Source of the DNA: Gerris lacustris
Taxonomy: Eukaryota; Arthropoda; Insecta; Hemiptera; Gerridae
Length of the DNA: 64,000 bases
Reading direction: 5' to 3'
Assembly: GCA_951217055.1 (NCBI GenBank)
Contig: OX578283.1
Span: 66,075,228-66,139,227, forward strand
The translations under genes and the position numbers were made by a program. Shown here one piece after another: positions 10,870 through 21,262 of this stretch. Position 1 is the stretch's first letter. Each line of letters begins with the position of its first letter. Below the pieces are notes generated by a model. It did no database searches. It was not told the DNA's origin and saw only the letters and a program-made list of their open reading frames with translations.

Positions 10870-11890
10870 TAGAAGCCCCGTTCTTCACCCTATATAAAGC
10901 TAACAAAAAATTGCCTATAACACCCGCAGAATTGAGCTTCATTGTAATCAAAAACCAACAGAATCTATTCAGCCGTTTGGACGTGATTGACGCACAGACA
11001 AACAGACACACAATTTTCTAAACTTAAATTCGTTATCAGGACTACTATTTAGTGTAAATACAATATTTGAGCCCAATCGGATAAATGTTCAGGCATTACT
11101 CCTATCTTATATATATTTTTAAGATTAAGATAAACAATGTATTAAACCAAAATTGCAGAAGAAGCTGCATACTATATTTTATGATCTGTGGAAATATCTG
11201 TAGGAAGAACTGTTCAATCGCTGCCAAAAAATGTTTAGATTCATTTTTTTAAACATATATTATTTAAATAGTTTATAAATCCTCAAGACGACATTTTTTT
11301 ATAAATCACATCTTACCATGCCTAAAACCTTTATATAACATAATTATCACCACTTCTTTAAAACGCTAAAATAAAATCTTCGAGTGTGTAATCATTTCTA
11401 AATTATATTGATATCTGCCAATAGGGATTGAACAACATTTTAAGGGAACATCCTAAGGGGAACATAGGAAAAGTAAGAAAAGAAGGGGAATTGAGCCCAG
11501 ACTGATCTTCTAAAGATAGGAAGTTAATAATTGAGAAAGGGCCCCTATTTTGGATGTAAATATATAATATATTAATCAATCATAATTCCAATTTTAACTC
11601 AGGAATGTGAAAAGACACGGGGAATACAGAAGGAAAATACCGCTGCTTTTCCCCTAAAGTTAACATTTAAGAATTTTTCATTAGTAGTCAGAATTTATTA
11701 GTAATTTGGGATATTTTCAAATATATTATCAAAAGGGAGGGGATATAGAAATAAGGGGAGGGATATAATCTAGATATTTATTCTCGATTAGGAAAATAAT
11801 TTTAAAGTTTCTAGATGATAGGTTTATAAACCCATCAAATTAAAATTAACACACTCCGCAGCGAAGTAAGGGTATCCAGCTAGTTTATAA
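10870..11890 (+). repeat. Dispersed repeat with Helitron-like 3' end (tentative)
   Basis: A block with ATTCAGCCGTTTGGACGTG and ACAGACAAACAGACA lies at 10965-11015. The sequence near 11857-11885 reads CTCCGCAGCGAAGTAAGG...CAGCTAGT. Helitrons end in CTAGT/CTRRT after a short hairpin, and arthropod repeats often end this way. I see no clear 5' TC end, no hairpin of good quality and no Rep/helicase coding, so the class is speculative. Confidence 0.25.
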
Positions 11891-11929
11891 TAACCCAAAC
11901 ACTGAAAAATATAGGGCAGCCCCCAAGAA

Positions 11930-12182
11930 GCCTACCCTAAAACATAGTACCAACATTGAGCTAATTATAACCTACCATCAAAATGCTATTGAAATCGGAT
12001 GAGTTATGTTTAGTATACGATTGTTTTCACAAATGTTAACCGACACGAAATCAAACATTTTCCCTGATGTTTGAAACGGATTTATGTCGAGGAATTTTTC
12101 AATCTAGAAATCCGAATTTATCAATCCGTTATTTAGAATGATCGTAATACTTCTATTTCTTCGGTAAGCATAGAAGCAAAAT
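11930..12182 (-). repeat. Family A copy, partial
   Basis: Contains TTGAGCTAATTATAACCTAC, TTCCCTGATGTTTGAAACGG and the TTCGGTAAGCATAGAAGC end. It is abruptly followed at 12186 by another element inserted next to its terminus. Confidence 0.55.
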
Positions 12183-12185
12183 TAA

Positions 12186-13256
12186 CCCTTAACTGCCCGA
12201 ATTATTTTTTTGGGGAATTGTTTGGTATTTTTCTGGGGATTTTGTCTGTTAAGAGGTCCCGTAATATGTAAAAAATGTTTAAAAAAATTGAAATAAATTC
12301 CTTTACCCAAATTTGGGCTGTTGCCATATGGCAACGCTAGGACATTAGCCCTACAGTTTTTTAACTCAGTAAATTTTTTAATAATTTCTTTTACAAAATG
12401 TATGTAAAATAAATTTTAGGTTAAAAAAGTACAAATAATACTAACAAAATACTAAATTTATTTAAAAGAACAAAAAAGTTTTTTTTTTTTCTTTTTTTCA
12501 TTATTTGTATTATGTATCATGTTTTTTTTCTGTAAAATTATGTAATTATTTCTTATTTTTTTGTTTTATGCATGTGTTTTTGTTATTACCTTAAAAAATA
12601 TATATGTATTATTCAATTGTAATAAAAAAAATATAGATATTATTATATACATATTATTTTTAAAAGAATAGCCCAATACTATTTGTTACTAATTATTAAT
12701 TATACTTGTTCAACAAAAATAATTACAAGATTTAGAGACTAATTGAGAAATATTTAGAAAATAAACAATAAAAAATGAACATTAGGCAAAAAAACATCAA
12801 AACTTTGTATATAAATATGACTGAATGAAATTACCACTTAAAAAAAAATTGTAAGGCTAATGTCCTAGAGTTGCCATATGGCAACTTTCAAATTGTCGCT
12901 CAATTTAGGGCAGAAAAATTAAATTTTGTGAAACTGCTGTAATTTTATATTTTTAATCACTCTCTATTCTAATAGTTTCATTACCAATAATAAAATTATT
13001 TAATTAATTAATTAATTTAAAAAAAAAAAAAAATTCTTTCCGTGTCTCAAATATGGAATAACCCATTTTTTAAACCTGTCTTGTCGCATACGTGTTGCAC
13101 CAAACAAATAAATCTAATGATGAAAAATCAATTTAGTCCTTCTTTTGACATAATATTTAACATTTAAAAAGTTCAATATTAACTTGGACCTCTCCAGACA
13201 ATAATAAAGGGAGGGGGTTTTGCTGTTGCCATATGGCAACGCTAGGTTATTAAGGG
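12186..13256. mobile_element. Probable piggyBac-like MITE with triple 16-bp palindrome
   Basis: The 1071-bp AT-rich segment starts CCCTTAACTGCCC after TTAA and ends TTAAGGG before TAAA, giving short 7-bp inverted ends (CCCTTAA). Three copies of the perfect palindrome GTTGCCATATGGCAAC occur at 12320-12335, 12870-12885 and 13225-13240. The flanking CTAGGACATTAGCC shows that the second copy is inverted relative to the first. Such oriented subterminal sites suggest transposase binding. No transposase ORF is present. The TTAA/TAAA flanks make piggyBac-like membership a guess. Confidence 0.45.
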
Positions 13257-14825
13257 TAAAGTAATGCCCTCTTTAAATTTTAAAGGACAATATAAAATCT
13301 TCTGAAGAGTAAAAAAAAATTGTATAAATTAGTCTTATTCCTTTTAAAATATTTAATCAAAATAATGCTCTTTGAATTCAAAAGAACAATGAAAATGAGT
13401 TAAGAACAATCAAAAGGCCTCAAAGTAGAAGAGTAAACAAAAGAGAAGAAGAGAAACATCTTAAATTTAAATCGGTCGGAAATAATTAATTTCCACAAGG
13501 GGGGGTTGTTTGAGAAAAGCGTCGAATCAGCACAAGGTAATGCAAGGCGTTTTGTCCGCAGCATTGTATTCTCGGCTAATAGGATTACTGGGTCCGGATG
13601 TTTGTGTTCCCTGGCCAATCCGATTTGAATTTCCCTACCCCATGTTGAAAAAACATGGCGCGAGGGGGAAAAGTTAGAGGGAAAGCATGCTGTCCTATGT
13701 TTATAAGGGAAAGTGGTGGAACGCTTTTCCTATATATTTTAAGAGAGGGAATTCACCCGAACTCCTTCTTACTCCATTTTCAAAAGAGATCAAGTGAAAA
13801 ACTGTATGAACAATGGATTATACAATGTGTTTTCTTGCGTTAATTTATCTTCACTAACTAGTTAAGCTTCAAACTCAAATGTTTGTATGGACATTTAATT
13901 TTATTTTGAAGATATCTTTCTACTTGGATAAATAAGTTGTTTGCTTTAAATTTTGGTTATTGAAGTTAGAACTAAAATACCCAGAACCCCCTTATAAATT
14001 GTAAACAATTTGATACAAATACACTTATTACATATTATATAATATAATTTTGCATCAATATATAATAATATTAAAATACTTTTGTTACTAATGATATCTT
14101 CAATGTTATAATATTTAATAAAATTACCAGATTGTATACCATGTTTAATTTATTAAGAATATATTTATGTTATGTTTCAATTGAGGGAAATTGTTAATAT
14201 TTAACAAAGGTGATGCTCGTCTGTGAAGAATGAAAAACATCGAAAATGTAACAAAGCTTTAAAAACAGGTACAGTCGTTTTAACATTTATTTATATCATC
14301 CAAAACAATGGTAAAATTAAATCATAAATTAATGTAAAAGGCAGCAGAGTCAATTATCACAGTCTTAACAATAAGGGTAGGTTCGTTATAAAATTAGTTA
14401 TTTTAACTGGCATTCTACAAAACTTGCTCATATGTAAAGTACACATAGAGAACTAACAGATTTAGTAAACAAAAGGCTTTTGGAAATACTAAAATACTTG
14501 TATACAAGAATACATCCCAAAAATGACAAGAGATGGTTCTAATTGGTTAGAGACTTTGTTTATTATTAAATAACTTGTTTCCACCGAACTGTTACTCAAA
14601 ATAAATACTACTCAATGAGTTTAACTAAGAGATTAATAAAAAATACAAGTAGTATCGCGAACACCCGTTAGGAACCAAGTTTCTTACGCTTTTCGTTAAA
14701 TATAAAATCACACTGCTAAGTATATGATTCTAACTTCTTATACATGGCGGAGTTAGAAAAGAGACAAAATTAAAAGAAAAACATTTTTTTATCATTGAAC
14801 CGAACGCCTTGCAACAAAAATGTAT
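13257..14825. other. No recognised gene; possible single-copy island at 13400-13850
   Basis: Sequence at 13400-13850 has higher GC and no dispersed-repeat blocks shared with the window. Short open frames occur on both strands (13400-13618 minus, 13655-13843 plus) but no domain is recognisable. The rest, to about 14825, is AT-rich and featureless. Confidence 0.3.
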
Positions 14826-15065
14826 TGAATATAGAGAAAAAAGGTAATCATGATAAGTTTATAGTTAAAGAGGGGGGTTGTAGTGGTTGTAGAGGAAACA
14901 GTTTTGTTCCCTACCTACCCGGCCTCAATTTAAAATATAAAATATATCACTTCACTACACAAAAACTTCAACATGTATCAGGTTAAAATTTTACATGCCT
15001 GTTTGAATTGTACTTTAGACGAAGTGCATGACGTTTTGTTAAAATCGTTACGTTAGATATCTCTT
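14826..15065 (-). repeat. Family B copy, 3' part only
   Basis: Contains AATCATGATAAGTTTATAG, CTACACAAAAACTTCAACAT, GTACTTTAGACGAAGTGCAT and AAATCGTTACGTTAGATATC, the 3' half of family B. Confidence 0.55.
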
Positions 15066-15549
15066 ATAACTTCTGATACCGTTGACTCCCCTCCTAATTC
15101 AATTTTAGACATAAAACCCCGAAGAGACATCTGGAGGTGAACGTGTGGTTCTGAGTCTCTAGCACTAATGTGTTCATTTTCTCGCTTGGGTACAGTCTTT
15201 CAACCGTCAACCTTCTCCTGCCTAATAAAGCTCTTCGAGACGAACAATTTAATACCAAGAACGTCGCCGTAGCACCATGCTAGCTTCGAGGAAGGAAGAA
15301 CAACTACCTAAAGAAATGCATTTGAAAAAACAGAAATATTAAATTAGAGCCTGCTTTCGTGAAGTGCCATAGGACTCACCGAGGTTCATCGGAGATCTAA
15401 TTCTCGAACCTGACATTTCTCACTCATTTCGATCCTGACCTCAAGAACCAACAAGAAGACAAGAGAAAGGATGAACTCTAATCACGGACATAAAATAATC
15501 AATAGCCAAGGTGGTGTTCCTTTTAATTCAAGAAAGCTTTAAATTTTTT

Positions 15550-15890
15550 ACAAATCTAGTAGTTGAAATTTACGACAATAGAACTAGACCGAGAATTAAG
15601 GTAAACTTTATAATTATAAAGTACCCGATTAGTACCTGTACCTTGTACTGTACAATTAATAAGAAATTCATTTTTTAAGTATTTGATATTATTCATACAA
15701 CGGAAAGTTTAAATTTTAAATTTAATCAAATTATAATCATTATTAACAACGGGAATTAGACCCCGAGAAAAATAGACTCACACCGGGACTTGAACCACGG
15801 GCCTCTATTTTCCGTTACAGTGCTCTGACCAACTAAGCTATATTGGAGAACAATTTTCCTTTGTCAATAACGATATCTAGTCCCGAATTT
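15550..15890 (-). repeat. tRNA-derived SINE (family S1)
   Basis: On the minus strand an A-box-like TAGCTTAGTTGG (15829-15840) and a B-box GGTTCAAGTCC (15786-15796) are spaced as in a tRNA. They are followed by a body ending TTATAATTTGATTAAATTT. The sequence matches 44.76-45.07 kb over its whole length. The acceptor and anticodon stems do not fold into a functional tRNA. A CTCGGTCTAGTTCTATTG block lies downstream here but upstream of the SINE in the second copy, as if the units were once tandem. Confidence 0.7.
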
Positions 15891-16164
15891 AGTGTTACTA
15901 CGTATAAAAGAAAGTTTTGTTGGATTTCTTTGTAGCAATTTATTTTATTTCCACACCGTTTATTTAATATTGATTTGGTTCAATTATAGTTATTATAATA
16001 ATATTTTTGAGTTTATTATATGAAACTATTCCGTTGAGTGAACTATGTTACTTGGAAAGTTGTAAGTTTAGGATCGCGTGGACGGCAAGTTCCACTCTGT
16101 TATTTAGAACTTATGGTAAGGACAAAAGAAAGAGTCCTACAGAGATATTGCTAGGGGTAAGGAC

Positions 16165-17001
16165 ATGCAGTTCGTGGTACTCTCAAGTAGAGAGGGAGGT
16201 ATAGTTACCCAAAGAGAAGGAGAAATGCTGCGCAAAAACCTGACAAGGTTTTCCTTGGAAAGCATGGGCAGCAGGGAAAGGACCACAGGCATTGTACTCA
16301 GGTTCTGGCAATCAGGAATAGTGGATCCTGGTTGGTTCCTGGTCACTGCGGTTGATGCCGAATCGAGAGACTGGACGATTCGGAACTGGGAGCCAACCCC
16401 CATCGAGGAGATCACATTTAAGGTCTTCTCACAGAAGGATGCTCCCTGGCCGACGAAGATCGGCATCAACATCAGAGAGGAGGAGAAGCCTGATCCCGAA
16501 GAAATCAGGCTAGAAATGCATCTTCGAAACAGGATTCCGGGGGCCCTAGACTGGAAGCTGGACCACATTGCTGGTGAGCCGGGAAACTGGCACGTCCTCA
16601 TGTGGATCCCTAGAGCTTCGGTTAGGGCCCTCGATGAGGTTAAGTGGCGCGTCTTCCTGGGCCTGATCTCCATGGTGGTTCATCGGGTCCGAGGAGGACT
16701 AGCCCCACCCCCCCCACCAGCAGACAGGAGGACTGAGGTTAGAAGGAGAGTTGAGGAGGGCGAAAGGAGGACTGAGGACAGAAGCCGGAGGGAACTCCCG
16801 GCCACCAGGAGGGCAGAGAGCCACCGGAGACCCAGGGACGACTTTAAGCCGGATCGCCGGTCCCGCGTGGCACTGCCCCTCCCCTCTAGGAGGACGGAGA
16901 GGAGTCACCAGAGATCCGACGAGGACAGGGAGAAAAGGAGGCAGAGTGCTAGCGGCAGACCACCTCACCGTGAGGGTGGTAGCCGCAGGCAGAGCCAATA
17001 G
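16165..17001 (+). CDS. LINE ORF1 (gag-like, DUF4780-type)
   Basis: This is a 278-residue protein that should bind element RNA in the ribonucleoprotein particle. Residues about 40-175 form a compact Trp-rich domain (W48, W57, W70, W75, W95, W130, W142, W147) that resembles the DUF4780 domain known from ORF1 of arthropod LINEs; I recognise this by pattern only. A PPPPP hinge (181-185) leads to a strongly basic, Arg/Glu/Ser-rich tail (187-278; RRTEVRRR, RRTEDRSRRE). No CCHC zinc knuckle is present, although knuckles are usual in R1/I-type ORF1 proteins. The ATG at 16165 is the first in the frame after TAA at 16117. ORF1 ends in TAG one codon before the ORF2 ATG, in the same frame. Confidence 0.85.
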   Translation: MQFVVLSSREGGIVTQREGEMLRKNLTRFSLESMGSRERTTGIVLRFWQSGIVDPGWFLVTAVDAESRDWTIRNWEPTPIEEITFKVFSQKDAPWPTKIGINIREEEKPDPEEIRLEMHLRNRIPGALDWKLDHIAGEPGNWHVLMWIPRASVRALDEVKWRVFLGLISMVVHRVRGGLAPPPPPADRRTEVRRRVEEGERRTEDRSRRELPATRRAESHRRPRDDFKPDRRSRVALPLPSRRTERSHQRSDEDREKRRQSASGRPPHREGGSRRQSQ

Positions 17002-17004
17002 AGG

Positions 17005-20000
17005 ATGATTGAGGTAAAACACATTAATTTACAGCACAGTCAAGACGCTGTAGGAGAACTACAGAGAGCCTTGACTGGAATAGGGTCATTAATAGTGTTA
17101 ATTCAGGAACCTTATGTTTATAGAGGTGAGGTGAGAGGGATGAGGAGGTCTGGTCAGAGGCTCGTGGTAGGAGGAAACGAAGGACCAGACGAGGCGAACC
17201 CCAGGACTTGTATAGTGGCATCGGAGGACCTGAAGGTAACACCCATACCCCAATTAGGGACCCGAGACGCCACAGCAATTATCCTGGAGTATAAGGTTAA
17301 AGGTTTAGTTAATAAGGTGATCATGGCAAGTCTATACTTGCCATACGACAGGCAAGACCTTCCCCCAACAAGGGAGCTGACCAATATTGTCAGATTCTCA
17401 GAGGAGAAGGCCATTCCAGTAATAATTGGTTGCGACGCTAACGCGCATCACCATGCCTGGGGCAGCACTGACTGCAACAGCAGAGGTGATGCGCTGTTGG
17501 AATTCTTAGCATCCACAGATTTAGAGGTAATGAATAGGGGAACGGAACCAACTTTTATAAACAGAATCCGTTCACAGGTAATAGATGTCACAATGGCATC
17601 TAGGAGGATATCTGGAAAAATTGAGGGCTGGCACGTAACATCAGATATTCTGCTGTCTGATCATCGCATGGTCAGCTTCTGTATCCAGATAGATGAAGTA
17701 GAGGTAACACCGCAGAGGCACCCAAGGAGGACGGACTGGGAAACCTTTGACAGGGAACTCGGAAACCTCCAAGGAGTGACCAAAGAGGCATTAACTGACC
17801 CCGAAGCTCTGGAAAGGAAGGCAGCGGAACTGAGCTTGTATATAAGGGAAGCCTACCAAGAAGCTTGTCCCCCCAAAACTAGTGTCCAAAAGGTAGCCAC
17901 TTGGTGGAACAAAGGACTAGATAAGCTCCGTAGTAAAGCGAGAAAAGCCTTTAACAAGGCCTTCAAGAATAAAGAACCAGGAGAGGAGCTATGGGACAGC
18001 TTCAGGGGGGCTAGGAGGGAATTAAAAAAAGAAATAAGGAATCGCAAGAGAGCTGGCTGGAGAGACTTCTGTAAGGGAATTGAGTCCCTACCAGAGGCAA
18101 CCAGACTGGCAAGAATCTTAAGTGGTGAGGGTAATGGTAGAACTTTAGGCTCCATTAAAAGGCTAGACGGTACCTGGACTCTCAGTGTAGAAGAAACACT
18201 AGAGTACCTCCTACTCACCCACTTCCCAGGAGAAGGAAACGAGGTCGGTGACTCACTAGGAGAGGCTCCAGGCGTAGAGACGAACTGGGACCTGGCGACC
18301 CGCCTAGTAACCAGAGAGTCCATAAAATGGGCCGTCGACAAATTTCACCCATTTAAGGCACCTGGACAAGACGAAATATTCCCAGCACTAATACAAAGGG
18401 GTATGGATCGTCTATTATCCAGTATAGAGGCAACTTTCAGGGGCAGTATAGCTATGGGCGTGGTACCGGAAGTGTGGAAAGCAGCTAGGGTAGTTTTTAT
18501 CCCTAAACCAGGCAAGAAGGACTATACACAGGCTAAATCCTTCCGACCCATAAGCCTTACATCCTTCATGCTAAAGACCCTTGAAAGGATAGTAGATAAA
18601 TACATAATAGAGGAAATTCTACCCAGAAAGCCGCTGCATGCCAATCAGCATGCATACTCAAAGGGGAAATCGACTGAAACAGCTCTCCACGCGGCCACTT
18701 CTAGGATAGAAAAGGCAATGCACAAAGGAGACTACACTTTAGCCCTCTTCTTTGATGTAGAAGGAGCCTTCGATAAGGCAAAATCTAGTAATATAAAGGA
18801 GGAACTGACGCAGAGGAATACTCCCCAGGTTATCATCAATTGGATAATATCCTCCCTAAAAGGGAGGAAAGTTAGTTCATCAATGACCGGCACTAAAGCA
18901 TCTAGAGTGGTGTCAGGAGGGCGCCCCCAGGGCAGCTGCCTCTCGCCACATCTGTGGTGCCTGGTGATGGATGGACTTATGAGGAAAATGACCGAGGAGG
19001 ATATCTATTTGCAGGCATATGCAGATGATGGACTAGTCCTGATTAGAGGCAAGTTCCTAAGTACCTGCTGTGAAAGGATGCAACGAGCTTGTAGGATAAT
19101 TGAAGGATGGTGTAGAGAGGTAGGACTCTCAGTCAATCCATCAAAGACTGAGATGATAATCTTCACTAGGAAAAGGAAACTTGTGGATTTCAAAGCTCCC
19201 AAATTGCTGGGGCATGAGCTTACTTTGGCCAACGAGGTAAAATACCTAGGTATTACCTTAGACCAAAAACTAACTTGGAAATCACACTTGGACAAGGTAG
19301 TAGAAAAGGCTACGATAACCTTCTGGCAACTTAGACGAGCAGTAGGGAAGACATGGGGACTGTCCCCGAAAATCCTCAAGTGGCTGTACACCGCAGTTAT
19401 TAGACCTAGGATTCATTACGGATCCCTGGTGTGGTGGCCTAGGACTGAGGTTGCCAGCTCGACTAAGGGGCTTAGCAAGGTCCAGAGGTTAGCCTGCCGT
19501 AGTATAACAGGGGCCATGAGGACTACACCTACGGCAGCCTTGGAAGCCTTAGTAGGAGTCCCCCCTCTCCAGCTATGGATCAGAGGAGAAGCCATCGCCT
19601 CGTATGTCAGACTAAGAGACAACGGACAATGGCTAGGTGAAAGGTCCGTTATAGGACACTTGGACATAGGAAGGTTCGCTGAACTTAAGGTCCCACTTAC
19701 GGGGATCAGAACTAAAGGAGTGGACCATCAGCTTAAGCTGAAAAGGAAATATGAGGTAGAAATCCCACTCAGAGCCGATTGGGAATCAGGAGAGATTAAA
19801 TTTGATACAGAGACTCTGGTGGCATACACGGACGGCTCAAAGAATGAGAATGGTATGTCAGGTGCGGGACTTTACTTAGAAAGGTCCGGCACCCAAGAGA
19901 GTTTCCCACTAGGAATATTTACCACAGTCTTCCAGGCCGAAGTCTACGCCATCCTAGAGGTGGCAAGAAGGCAAGAGGTGGTAGAGGCGAGAACTAAAAA

Positions 20001-20679
20001 AGTAGTAGTATGCTCGGATAGTCAAGCAGCACTTAAGGCACTCTGCGCTCCCAGTGCAGACTCAGCACTGGTCAAAGAATGCCAAGAGGCCTTAGAGACG
20101 CTTGCAGAGTTAAAGAAGGTTACTCTGCTTTGGGTTCCTGGACACACAGGAGTACCGGGAAATGAAAAAGCAGATGAAATAGCAAAAAGGGGTGCCTCCA
20201 TGCCATTCTGCGGACCAGAGCCCGCTATTGACTGGTCCAGAGGTCAAACCAAATCGGCCATCAAAATGTGGATCTGGGAGGAAGCAGGGAAGGTGTGGAC
20301 AAGAACTGAAGGATGCAGGCAAACTAAGATGATGCTGCCTAAGCTAGATAAAGGGAAAACCAGATGGCTCATGGGACTGAGTAGACCCAACCTAAGAAAA
20401 ATGGTGGGGGTCTTAACAGGTCATTGTCAACTAAATAGACATCTGGCACTATTAAAGATTGAAGAGGACCCCACATGCCCAGTATGTGGTGAAGGAGAGG
20501 AAACAGCCTACCACCTGGTGGGAGCTTGCGAAGGACATGGGAGACTACGCTTTCACACCTTAGGATCAGGGATTATCAGAGAGGAGGAACTTGTCACACT
20601 TAAGTGGCAGGATATCCTCTCCTTTATTACCCAAACTAGGAGACTTGAGGGTAAGACTGAGGTGGTTCGATGGGCGTGA
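17005..20679 (+). CDS. LINE ORF2: endonuclease-RT-RNase H polyprotein
   Basis: The 1224-residue enzyme nicks target DNA and reverse-transcribes element RNA onto it. The N-terminal APE-type endonuclease has QEP (34-36), GCDANAHHH (142-150) and SDH (218-220). The reverse transcriptase has PISLTSFMLKTLER, the motif-A aspartate in FFDVEGAFD (D584), GRPQGSCLSP and YADD (672-675). RNase H has TDGS (D943), E979 in FQAEVY, D1005 in CSDSQ and D1057 in GNEKADE, so the D-E-D-D set is complete. A C-terminal C-x2-C-x8-H-x4-C knuckle (C1158, C1161, H1170, C1175) is typical of the group. No stop, frameshift or lost catalytic residue was seen. Translation must come from reinitiation or readthrough after the ORF1 TAG. 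Confidence 0.95.
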   Translation: MIEVKHINLQHSQDAVGELQRALTGIGSLIVLIQEPYVYRGEVRGMRRSGQRLVVGGNEGPDEANPRTCIVASEDLKVTPIPQLGTRDATAIILEYKVKGLVNKVIMASLYLPYDRQDLPPTRELTNIVRFSEEKAIPVIIGCDANAHHHAWGSTDCNSRGDALLEFLASTDLEVMNRGTEPTFINRIRSQVIDVTMASRRISGKIEGWHVTSDILLSDHRMVSFCIQIDEVEVTPQRHPRRTDWETFDRELGNLQGVTKEALTDPEALERKAAELSLYIREAYQEACPPKTSVQKVATWWNKGLDKLRSKARKAFNKAFKNKEPGEELWDSFRGARRELKKEIRNRKRAGWRDFCKGIESLPEATRLARILSGEGNGRTLGSIKRLDGTWTLSVEETLEYLLLTHFPGEGNEVGDSLGEAPGVETNWDLATRLVTRESIKWAVDKFHPFKAPGQDEIFPALIQRGMDRLLSSIEATFRGSIAMGVVPEVWKAARVVFIPKPGKKDYTQAKSFRPISLTSFMLKTLERIVDKYIIEEILPRKPLHANQHAYSKGKSTETALHAATSRIEKAMHKGDYTLALFFDVEGAFDKAKSSNIKEELTQRNTPQVIINWIISSLKGRKVSSSMTGTKASRVVSGGRPQGSCLSPHLWCLVMDGLMRKMTEEDIYLQAYADDGLVLIRGKFLSTCCERMQRACRIIEGWCREVGLSVNPSKTEMIIFTRKRKLVDFKAPKLLGHELTLANEVKYLGITLDQKLTWKSHLDKVVEKATITFWQLRRAVGKTWGLSPKILKWLYTAVIRPRIHYGSLVWWPRTEVASSTKGLSKVQRLACRSITGAMRTTPTAALEALVGVPPLQLWIRGEAIASYVRLRDNGQWLGERSVIGHLDIGRFAELKVPLTGIRTKGVDHQLKLKRKYEVEIPLRADWESGEIKFDTETLVAYTDGSKNENGMSGAGLYLERSGTQESFPLGIFTTVFQAEVYAILEVARRQEVVEARTKKVVVCSDSQAALKALCAPSADSALVKECQEALETLAELKKVTLLWVPGHTGVPGNEKADEIAKRGASMPFCGPEPAIDWSRGQTKSAIKMWIWEEAGKVWTRTEGCRQTKMMLPKLDKGKTRWLMGLSRPNLRKMVGVLTGHCQLNRHLALLKIEEDPTCPVCGEGEETAYHLVGACEGHGRLRFHTLGSGIIREEELVTLKWQDILSFITQTRRLEGKTEVVRWA

Positions 20680-20758
20680 AAAACCAGGGGTTGGCAAAAA
20701 GGACCCGAGTGCGGTCTAGTTGCCAGGCTTGGCCTCCCCGCCCCCTTACTACTACTAC

Positions 20759-21262
20759 TAGAACTTATGGTTGTAGTTCAGGGGGCTTTTAATCTAAGTT
20801 ATTCCAGTTAAAATCATTACAACTTGTTTCATGATTATATTGTAAAAGTTTTTGTTAACAGATAAAATGTAAGATAAATAATGCTTCAATTAATTGTACA
20901 GTTATATCTACAATAAATATTGTTTTCATTTCAACTGGAGTCGAAATTAGTCAACATTAGTCATTTATTAGTTGCCGGAAAACAATTCTACGTTATTTCT
21001 ATAAGAAATAATTTTACAAGTTAAAAAATAACTTAATGAACTTTAGTTGAGTTTGGTAACTAAGTAGAATAACCAAAATCTATAATAAAATCAGCCTAGT
21101 TTCGAAATTGCTTCTGTGCTTTAAGTTCCTCGGATAAAGGTATATTATATTAAAATTTATAGGCATGTCTTTACACAGTCGAACTACAAATTTATTAGAT
21201 AATAATTATAAGAAAGTGGATTCAACAATAGATTTGTTATCGGTGCGATCAAAAAATCCAGA
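20759..21262. other. LINE target flank; no recognised gene
   Basis: Starts with the right copy of the target duplication and continues as AT-rich sequence without shared repeats or coding signals, up to the 49-bp satellite. Confidence 0.35.

Larger units (their letters stand above)
16118..20758 (+). mobile_element. Full-length non-LTR retrotransposon (R1/LOA/I-type)
   Basis: The 4641-bp element is flanked by a perfect 13-bp duplication, TAGAACTTATGGT (16105-16117 and 20759-20771; the first two bases could belong to the tail). It has a very short 5' leader (47 bp) with a small AGGAC/GTCCT hairpin, two intact ORFs, a roughly 75-bp 3' UTR (GTTGCCAGGCTTGGCCTCCC) and a (TAC)n tail instead of poly-A. 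APE endonuclease, RT and RNase H in ORF2 place it in the R1/LOA/I group. RNase H favours LOA or I over R1. An exact TSD and unbroken ORFs mean a young insertion. Its GC content is clearly above that of the surroundings. Confidence 0.93.

Noticed and set aside
15780..15850. Possible tRNA gene (minus) from A- and B-box words
   Set aside because: Acceptor and anticodon stems do not pair, and the sequence continues into a body shared with 44.8-45.07 kb; it is a tRNA-derived SINE.
16137..16673. 178-codon open frame on the minus strand
   Set aside because: Antisense shadow of the LINE ORF1; no recognisable domain. The same applies to other minus-strand frames across 16.7-20.3 kb.
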